Of a stretch of DNA of 38,623 nt, positions 32,900-38,623 are shown in pieces. The number at the start of each line of letters is the position of its first letter. Position 1 is the first letter of the stretch. The notes under the pieces were generated by a model. It saw only the letters and a program-made list of their open reading frames with translations. It made no database searches and was not told the DNA's origin. Source of the DNA: CAYFKJ01 sp964528595 (lineage in GTDB: Bacteria > Pseudomonadota > Alphaproteobacteria > UBA2966); NCBI GenBank assembly GCA_964528595.1, contig CAZGTM010000037.1:1-38623 (forward strand), written 5' to 3'. The translations under genes and the position numbers were made by a program.

Positions 32900-33943
32900 A
32901 TGTTTTCAAAGCTTCTCGGCATGTTGTCGGCCGATATGGCCATTGACCTTGGCACGGCAAATACTCTGGTCTACGTCAAGGGTCGGGGCATCGTCCTCAA
33001 CGAGCCCTCTGTTGTCGCAATCGTCAGCCAGCGCGGCAAGAAACAAGTGCTTGCGGTGGGTGACGAAGCCAAGATGATGCTGGGCCGCACGCCCGGCAAT
33101 ATCGAGGCTATCCGACCCTTGCGCGACGGCGTTATCGCCGACTTTGAAGTCGCCGAGGAAATGATCAAGCACTTTATCCGAAAAGTGCATAACAGGCGTA
33201 GTTTCGCCTCGCCCCAGGTCATCATCTGCGTCCCGTCCGGTTCCACCGCTGTGGAACGGCGCGCCATTCAGGAATCGGCGGAAAGCGCCGGCGCCCGCCG
33301 CGTTTTTCTGATCGAAGAGCCGATGGCGGCAGCGATTGGTGCCGGGCTGCCGGTGACGGAACCGGCGGGTTCCATGGTCGTCGATGTCGGCGGCGGCACG
33401 ACGGAAGTCGCCGTGCTCTCGCTGGGCGGCATCGTCTACGCCCGCAGCGTTCGCGTCGGCGGCGACAAAATGGACGAGGCAATCATCAGCTACATCCGCC
33501 GCAACCATAACCTGCTGGTCGGTGAAAGCAGTTCGGAACGCATCAAAAAGGAAATCGGCACAGCCCGGCCGCCGGAAGACGGCAACGGCGAGAGCATGGA
33601 AGTCAAGGGACGTGACCTGATGAATGGCGTGCCTAAGGAATTGCTGATCAACCAGCGTCAAATCGCCGAAAGTCTGGCCGAACCGGTCGGCGCGATCATC
33701 GAGGCCGTGAAGGTTGCCCTGGAACATACCGCGCCCGAATTGGCTGCCGATATCGTCGACAAGGGTATCGTCCTGACCGGCGGCGGCGCCCTGTTGGGCG
33801 ATCTCGATCAGGTCTTGCGGGAAGCCACCGGACTGCCGGTTTCCATCGCGGATGAACCGCTTTCGTGCGTTGCCTTGGGCACCGGCCGGGCGCTGGAGGA
33901 AATGCGGACCTTGCGGCACGTGTTGTCGCAGCACAATACCTGA
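32900..33943 (+). CDS. mreB: Rod shape-determining protein MreB
   Basis: 347-residue actin homologue that forms membrane-associated filaments directing lateral wall synthesis. The actin-type nucleotide motifs are present: AIDLGTANTLVYV (phosphate 1), VVDVGGGTTEVAVLSLGG (phosphate 2) and IVLTGGGALLGDLD (adenosine). The N-terminal MFSKLLGMLS is an amphipathic membrane-binding start. First gene of mreB-mreC-mreD-mrdA-rodA, the elongasome operon. A TTCG hairpin separates it from leuA. Confidence 0.97.
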   Translation: MFSKLLGMLSADMAIDLGTANTLVYVKGRGIVLNEPSVVAIVSQRGKKQVLAVGDEAKMMLGRTPGNIEAIRPLRDGVIADFEVAEEMIKHFIRKVHNRRSFASPQVIICVPSGSTAVERRAIQESAESAGARRVFLIEEPMAAAIGAGLPVTEPAGSMVVDVGGGTTEVAVLSLGGIVYARSVRVGGDKMDEAIISYIRRNHNLLVGESSSERIKKEIGTARPPEDGNGESMEVKGRDLMNGVPKELLINQRQIAESLAEPVGAIIEAVKVALEHTAPELAADIVDKGIVLTGGGALLGDLDQVLREATGLPVSIADEPLSCVALGTGRALEEMRTLRHVLSQHNT

Positions 33944-34002
33944 CCACTCCCTCGGGCCGGCGGTGAAGAGCCCTCGGCTCTGATGGTGAACGGGAGAAAC
34001 TT

Positions 34003-34893
34003 GTGAGAGCGAACGACGGCATACAAAGAGTTGCGATGCCCCTCCGCGGCATGGTGCAGCGCTTTGCCTTCGTTCTGTTGATCGGCTCAGCCATCATGTT
34101 GCTGGTCCTGAGCAAGTTCGGCAATCCCGCCGTCGAACGACTGCGCGATAGCATTTTCGAGGTGGCGACGCCGGTGCTTGAGGTTCTGTCGCAGCCAGTG
34201 GTCGCCGCCAACCGCGGTGTTGACGCGGTGAAAGAGCTTATTTTCCTGCATGAGGAAAACGCCCGTCTGCGTGAAGAAAACGATCGCCTGCGACGCTGGC
34301 AATCGGTGGCGCTTAGCCTGGAGCAGCAGAACGCCATGTTCCGCGGTTTGCTGACTGCCAATTCGGATCCAGCCATGTCGTTTGTTTCCGCCCGCGTCAT
34401 CGGCGATGCCGGCGGTCCATTTGTGCGCACGGTGCTGGTCAACGCCGGCACCCGCGACGGCATCAAACAGGGCTACGCCGCACTCACGGCGGAAGGTCTG
34501 GTCGGCCGGGTGATCGAGGCCGGCCGGCGCGCCTCCCGCATCCTGCTTTTGACCGACCTGAACTCCCGCGTTCCCGTGGTTGTCCAGGGGTCGCGTTACC
34601 GGGCCGTGCTGGAGGGTGACAATTCCGATGCCATGCGCTTGGCTTTCCTGCCCACAGCGGCACAGCTGTCGCCCGGAGACCGGGTCGTCACGTCGGGACA
34701 CGGTGGCGTTTTTCCGCCCGGTTTGCCCGTTGGCGTAGTGACCCAAACCAAAGACGGGTATAGCCGCGTGCGGCCCTTTGTCAGCTATGACAGGCTGGAG
34801 TATTTGAGGATCGTGCGGTTTGAATTTCCGCCTCTGGAGGCGCCTGAACCAGCCGCCCCGCAGCCGGCGCAAGCGGCGGAGGGCGGTCAATGA
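34003..34893 (+). CDS. mreC: Rod shape-determining protein MreC
   Basis: 296-residue bitopic protein of the elongasome. A membrane span at about residues 24-40 is followed by a coiled coil (about 78-115, ELIFLHEENARLREENDRLRRWQSVALSLEQQN), then the beta-barrel domain (SARVIGDAGG, GLVGRVIEAGRRASRILLLTDLNSRVPV). The C-terminal tail is proline/alanine-rich. Start GTG 34003 with GGGAG upstream. It overlaps mreD at ATGA. MreC activates PBP2, encoded two genes downstream. Confidence 0.95.
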   Translation: MRANDGIQRVAMPLRGMVQRFAFVLLIGSAIMLLVLSKFGNPAVERLRDSIFEVATPVLEVLSQPVVAANRGVDAVKELIFLHEENARLREENDRLRRWQSVALSLEQQNAMFRGLLTANSDPAMSFVSARVIGDAGGPFVRTVLVNAGTRDGIKQGYAALTAEGLVGRVIEAGRRASRILLLTDLNSRVPVVVQGSRYRAVLEGDNSDAMRLAFLPTAAQLSPGDRVVTSGHGGVFPPGLPVGVVTQTKDGYSRVRPFVSYDRLEYLRIVRFEFPPLEAPEPAAPQPAQAAEGGQ

Positions 34894-35405
34894 CCCGATT
34901 GTCGTTGGGTGTGCGGATCGGGCGAGCGTTGCGGTCCATGATCCCCGGTCTCTTGCTGCTGCTCTGCATTTTTGTCGCGGCCCTACCGCTGGGCCTGCCC
35001 TATTTGGCAGACGTGACGCCGTTCCTTTCCTTGATGGCGGTGTACTACTGGAGCATTTACCGGCCCGATCTCCTGCCAATGTGGGCGGTGTTCCTCGCCG
35101 GCCTCGTACAGGACGTCGTGAGCGGCGGACCGCTCGGCCTGATGGCACTGGTGCTTCTGCTGGTCCATGGTGTGGGCGTCAGCCAGCGCCGGGTATTCCT
35201 GGGCAAGTCGTTTCCCGTCGAGTGGTGGGGTTTCGGATTGGTGACATTGGGCGCCGGTGTGTTTGCCTGGATTGGCGCCAGCCTCTACTACACGTCCTTG
35301 GTCGATGTTCGGACCGTCGGCGTTCAGGCGCTTCTGACCGTCGCCATCTATCCTCTCGTGACCCGGATCTTTTCGCGGGCCGCCCGGGCCGTTCGCCCGG
35401 TTTGA
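34890..35405 (+). CDS. mreD: Rod shape-determining protein MreD
   Basis: 171-residue integral membrane protein of the elongasome with about five hydrophobic segments; LLLLLCIFVAALPLGLPYL, LPMWAVFLAGLVQDVVSGGPLGLMALVLLL and VTLGAGVFAWIGASLYY are visible. The GLVQDVVSGGPLG segment is characteristic of MreD. The start overlaps the mreC stop (ATGA). mrdA begins 11 bases after its stop. Confidence 0.92.
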   Translation: MTRLSLGVRIGRALRSMIPGLLLLLCIFVAALPLGLPYLADVTPFLSLMAVYYWSIYRPDLLPMWAVFLAGLVQDVVSGGPLGLMALVLLLVHGVGVSQRRVFLGKSFPVEWWGFGLVTLGAGVFAWIGASLYYTSLVDVRTVGVQALLTVAIYPLVTRIFSRAARAVRPV

Positions 35406-35416
35406 GGGAGGCTTAG

Positions 35417-37324
35417 GTGCAGGCCGCCGGCAGCCGCTACAAATCCTTCACGCGACGGGCCGCATTGATGGGCGGAGGCCAGGCCGCCCTGATGACCATC
35501 CTGGCCGGACGGCTTTATTATCTCCAGGTGGTACGCGCCGAGCAGTACCGCACGCTGGCGGACGAGAACCGTATCAGCTTGCGTCTCTTGCCGCCGGCCC
35601 GGGGACGTATCCTTGACCGGGCCGCCATCGAGTTGGCCAACAACCAACAGAACTTCCGCGTCCTGCTGGTGCCAGAACACGCGACGGGCGGCATCACGGA
35701 AACCCTCGACGCCTTGTCGGCGTTGGTGCCCATCGATAACCACGACCGCCGTCGAATCTTAAGGGAAATAAAAAGGAACCGGAAATTCGTCCCGGTTACC
35801 GTTTTGGAGAACCTCTCCTGGAGTGAGTTCAGCCGGGTAAACGTCCGATTGCCCAATCTGCCCGGTATCCAGCCCGATGTGGGTGAATCACGCCATTATC
35901 CGCTGGGCGACGCGTTTGCCCATCTCGTCGGCTATGTCGGCGTCGTCTCGGAAAAGGAAGCGACGGGTGAGCCGCTGCTCGAACTGCCGGGTTTCCGAGT
36001 GGGCAAGAGCGGCATCGAGAAATCGCGGGAAAGCGTCCTCAGAGGTTCGGCGGGCAACAGTCAGGTCGAGGTCAATGCGCTGGGCCGGGTCATCAAGCAA
36101 CTGGACCGGCAGGAAGGCGAGCAGGGCGGTGATGTCGTCCTGACGATCGATTCCGCACTCCAGATGTTCACCGCCGACCGCATCGGAAACGAAAGCGCCG
36201 CCGCCGTGGTCCTGGATATTCATACCGGCGACATACTGGCGATGTGTTCGACCCCGGGCTTTAATCCCAACTCGTTTAATCTCGGCATCGATCACGACGA
36301 GTGGCGGGAGCTCCTGGAAAATCCCCGCAAACCTTTGATCAACAAGGCGATCCGCGGACAGTATCCGCCGGGCTCGACGTTCAAGATGATCGTGGCCCTG
36401 GCCGCCCTGGAAGCAGGCGCCGTCGGGCCGGATCACCAGGTCTTTTGCAGCGGCAGCGTCGAATTGGGCAATCACACCTTCCATTGCTGGAAAAAGCATG
36501 GCCATGGCCGCCTGAACTTGACGGAGGCATTGGAGCAGTCTTGCGACGTGCATTTCTACGAGATCGCCAAACGCGTCGGCGTCAACCGCATCGCCGAAAT
36601 GGCCGAGCGGTTTGGACTGGGCAGGCGCATCGGCATCGATATCGGTGGCGAACGGCCCGGCCTGATCCCCACCAAGGAATGGAAGCTGGCCACCATCGGC
36701 GAGCCCTGGCAGGGCGGTGAAACGCTGAACATCGGTATCGGTCAGGGCTTTGTTCTGACCACGCCGCTTCAACTGGCGGCCATGACCGCCCAGATCGCCA
36801 ATGGCGGCAAACGGCTGAAACCACGGCTCATCCATCAACCCGAGGCGGAAAATGGTAGGGGAGCCGCCGCTGCTGAAGACGGTACCGCCGAGGTTGTTGA
36901 AAATGCCTCGCTGGGGCTATCGAAGGCGGCGCTGGACCTGGTGACGGAGGGGATGCACCGGGTGAGTAATTCGCCCCGGGGTACGGCGTTCCGTTCCCGT
37001 ATCAAAGATCCGGGCATGGAAATGGCGGGCAAGACGGGCACAGCCCAGGTTCGCCGCATCAGCAAGGCGGAACGGGATACGCGGGTGCGGAAGAACGAGG
37101 AAAAACCCTGGGAGGAACGCGATCACGCGCTCTTCGTCGGTTTTGCCCCGGTCCATGCCCCACGCTATGCGGTCGCCGTCGTGGTGGAGCACGGTGGCGG
37201 CGGCTCGAAAGCGGCGGCCCCGATTGCGCGGGATATCCTGTACGAAACCCAGATCCGGGATCCGGCCAGGACACCCCCGGTCGGCCGCCTGGCAAGTGCG
37301 GCCGTTCGCGAAGGGGAGGGCTGA
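35417..37324 (+). CDS. mrdA: Penicillin-binding protein 2, elongasome transpeptidase
   Basis: 635-residue class B PBP that cross-links peptidoglycan for elongation. An N-terminal membrane anchor (about 17-35) is followed by the pedestal domain (LPPARGRILDRAAIELANN) and the transpeptidase domain. Catalytic Ser320 is in the PPGSTFKM (SxxK) motif; EQSCDVHF carries the SxN-like motif, and AGKTGTAQV carries KTG. Start GTG 35417; the frame runs to TGA 37322-37324, with rodA starting one base later. Its C-terminal domain extends beyond KTG with HALFVGFAPVHAPRYAV. Partner of RodA. Confidence 0.96.
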   Translation: MQAAGSRYKSFTRRAALMGGGQAALMTILAGRLYYLQVVRAEQYRTLADENRISLRLLPPARGRILDRAAIELANNQQNFRVLLVPEHATGGITETLDALSALVPIDNHDRRRILREIKRNRKFVPVTVLENLSWSEFSRVNVRLPNLPGIQPDVGESRHYPLGDAFAHLVGYVGVVSEKEATGEPLLELPGFRVGKSGIEKSRESVLRGSAGNSQVEVNALGRVIKQLDRQEGEQGGDVVLTIDSALQMFTADRIGNESAAAVVLDIHTGDILAMCSTPGFNPNSFNLGIDHDEWRELLENPRKPLINKAIRGQYPPGSTFKMIVALAALEAGAVGPDHQVFCSGSVELGNHTFHCWKKHGHGRLNLTEALEQSCDVHFYEIAKRVGVNRIAEMAERFGLGRRIGIDIGGERPGLIPTKEWKLATIGEPWQGGETLNIGIGQGFVLTTPLQLAAMTAQIANGGKRLKPRLIHQPEAENGRGAAAAEDGTAEVVENASLGLSKAALDLVTEGMHRVSNSPRGTAFRSRIKDPGMEMAGKTGTAQVRRISKAERDTRVRKNEEKPWEERDHALFVGFAPVHAPRYAVAVVVEHGGGGSKAAAPIARDILYETQIRDPARTPPVGRLASAAVREGEG

Positions 37325-37325
37325 C

Positions 37326-38480
37326 ATGCTGATTAATGACGGCCCGGGCCTGACCGATGTCCGGCTCACGTTCGGCCAGAAGATACTCAATATCAACTGG
37401 ACGCTGGTCATGCTGCTCGCCGGTACGGCGCTGATCGGCTTCGCCATGCTTTATTCCGTCGCGGGCGGCAGCGTCGACCCCTGGGTTTCGCGGCAAATGG
37501 TACGCTTCGGCATGGGTTTGGGCTTCATGTTCGTCGTTGCCTTGATCGATATCCGCATTTGGCTGCGCTATGCCTACGCCATTTACCTGGTGGCTCTGGG
37601 TCTGCTGGTGGCGGTGGAATTCATCGGTTCCGTCGGCATGGGCGCCCAACGCTGGGTCGACCTCGGATTTTTTCAGCTTCAGCCCTCTGAAGTCATGAAG
37701 ATCGCCATGGTGCTGGCGTTGGCCCGCTATTTCCACGGCCTCTCGCTGGAGGACGTCGGGCGTATCCGCTGGTTGCTGCCGCCGCTGGTCATGGTTGTTG
37801 CGCCGGTGGCCTTGGTCTTGCGCCAGCCGGATCTCGGAACCGCCGTCCTTTTGTTGTTGGGCGCCGGCGCCCTGTTCCTGATTGCCGGCGTTCGCCTCTG
37901 GTTGTTTAGTGTCGCGTTGGCGATCGCCGCCGGGGCCATTCCGTTTGCCTGGTCATATCTGCACGCTTACCAGAAGGCCCGCATCCTCACGTTCCTCAAC
38001 CCCGAACGCGATCCCCTGGGGGCCGGCTACCATATCCTGCAGTCGAAGATTGCCCTGGGTTCGGGTGGCCTGACCGGGCGGGGCTACATGCAGGGGACGC
38101 AAAGCTACCTGAACTTTCTGCCCGAAAAACAAACCGATTTCATATTCACGACCCTGGCCGAGGAATTCGGCCTGATGGGCGCGCTTGGGCTCTTGAGCCT
38201 CTATGTCGTCATCATCGCCTACGGCATCGGCATCGCGCTGCGCTCGCGCAACCATTTCGGCCGCCTGGTGGCGATGGGCATCACCATGACGTTTTTCCTT
38301 TACGTCTTTATCAACATCGCCATGGTGACGGGCCTGGTGCCGGTGGTCGGCGTACCGCTGCCGTTGATCTCCTACGGCGGCACGGCCATGGTGACGATCC
38401 TGATCGGTTTCGGCCTGCTGATCAGCGTCTACGTCCACCGCGATGTGCGTATCCCCAGACGCGCCGGCGAAGAATTATAG
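37326..38480 (+). CDS. rodA: SEDS glycosyltransferase RodA
   Basis: 384-residue SEDS-family peptidoglycan polymerase with about ten membrane segments. The conserved elements include QPSEVMKIAMVLALARYF, the region PDLGTAVLLLLGAGALFLIAG, RDPLGAGYHILQSKIALGSGG (catalytic aspartate loop), LPEKQTDFIFTTLAEEFG and PLPLISYGGTAMV. The open frame reaches far upstream, but ATG at 37326 is chosen: it starts one base after the mrdA stop with AAGGGGAGGG upstream. Last gene of the elongasome operon. Confidence 0.96.
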   Translation: MLINDGPGLTDVRLTFGQKILNINWTLVMLLAGTALIGFAMLYSVAGGSVDPWVSRQMVRFGMGLGFMFVVALIDIRIWLRYAYAIYLVALGLLVAVEFIGSVGMGAQRWVDLGFFQLQPSEVMKIAMVLALARYFHGLSLEDVGRIRWLLPPLVMVVAPVALVLRQPDLGTAVLLLLGAGALFLIAGVRLWLFSVALAIAAGAIPFAWSYLHAYQKARILTFLNPERDPLGAGYHILQSKIALGSGGLTGRGYMQGTQSYLNFLPEKQTDFIFTTLAEEFGLMGALGLLSLYVVIIAYGIGIALRSRNHFGRLVAMGITMTFFLYVFINIAMVTGLVPVVGVPLPLISYGGTAMVTILIGFGLLISVYVHRDVRIPRRAGEEL

Positions 38481-38508
38481 CGGCCACCAACCGGCCCTCA
38501 CTATTCCA

Positions 38509-38537
38509 TCGACAAGCCCCCCGACGTTTGCTATATC
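38509..38537 (+). promoter_or_regulatory. Putative promoter of tRNA-Lys
   Basis: TCGACA, a 17-base spacer and TATATC, ending ten bases before the tRNA. The -35 differs from TTGACA at one position. A GC-rich discriminator (CCCCGTCGC) follows, as in stable-RNA promoters. Confidence 0.55.
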
Positions 38538-38546
38538 CCCCGTCGC

Positions 38547-38622
<76 letters not shown>

Positions 38623-38623
38623 T

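Overview
The window is a gene-dense, GC-rich chromosomal segment of an alphaproteobacterium, most likely a free-living, respiratory member of the Rhodospirillales (order inferred from gene content and protein style, not from a search). Three things support the class: an alphaproteobacterial-type SspB, a circularly permuted two-piece tmRNA gene, and GC-rich codon use with frequent GTG/TTG starts. No phage, transposase, integrase or CRISPR array was found, so this is mostly core genome.

Layout. 1-2365 (minus): class I fumarase (cut by the window edge), the ClpXP adaptor sspB, and an unlabelled permuted ssrA (tmRNA) gene. 2548-4198 (plus): thyX and deoD, a tightly coupled nucleotide pair. 4234-4312: two strong hairpins between convergent genes. 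4350-6109 (minus): a glutathione S-transferase and the Mrp/ApbC Fe-S carrier ATPase. 6353-10267 (plus): hflK-hflC-DUF2065 and a Do-family protease, a membrane protein quality-control block. 10483-14274 (plus): a stand-alone TrpB2-type tryptophan synthase beta chain, a secreted YHS protein, and two tandemly duplicated secreted alpha/beta hydrolases. 14286-19451 (minus): serB, then a redox cluster of a formate-dehydrogenase-gamma-type cytochrome b, a NarI/DsrM-like cytochrome b and a DsrK/HdrD-like Fe-S protein, then a zinc alcohol dehydrogenase. 19535-24726 (plus): miaA, ilvB-ilvN-ilvC and a DUF924 gene. 24898-26527 (plus): a cyclic-nucleotide-binding-domain protein and a reductive-dehalogenase-like Fe-S protein. 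26530-28181 (minus): a 2OG-Fe(II) oxygenase and an EamA transporter. 28427-30769 (plus): a soluble four-PAS histidine kinase. 31282-38480 (plus): leuA, then the cell-shape operon mreB-mreC-mreD-mrdA-rodA. 38547-38622: tRNA-Lys(CUU).

How the genes work together. ilvBNC and leuA cover early branched-chain amino acid synthesis. MreBCD, PBP2 and RodA form the elongasome. tmRNA and SspB belong to one pathway: tagging of stalled peptides and delivery of tagged proteins to ClpXP. HflKC and the Do protease act in membrane and periplasmic proteolysis. The FDH-gamma/NarI-like/DsrK-like trio looks like a membrane electron-transfer module, but no formate dehydrogenase catalytic subunit is encoded beside it.

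The observations most worth follow-up are the permuted tmRNA next to sspB, the orphan FDH-gamma/DsrMK-like operon, the tandem hydrolase duplication that includes its leader, the RdhA-like protein, and two short ORFs preceding leuA and the histidine kinase.
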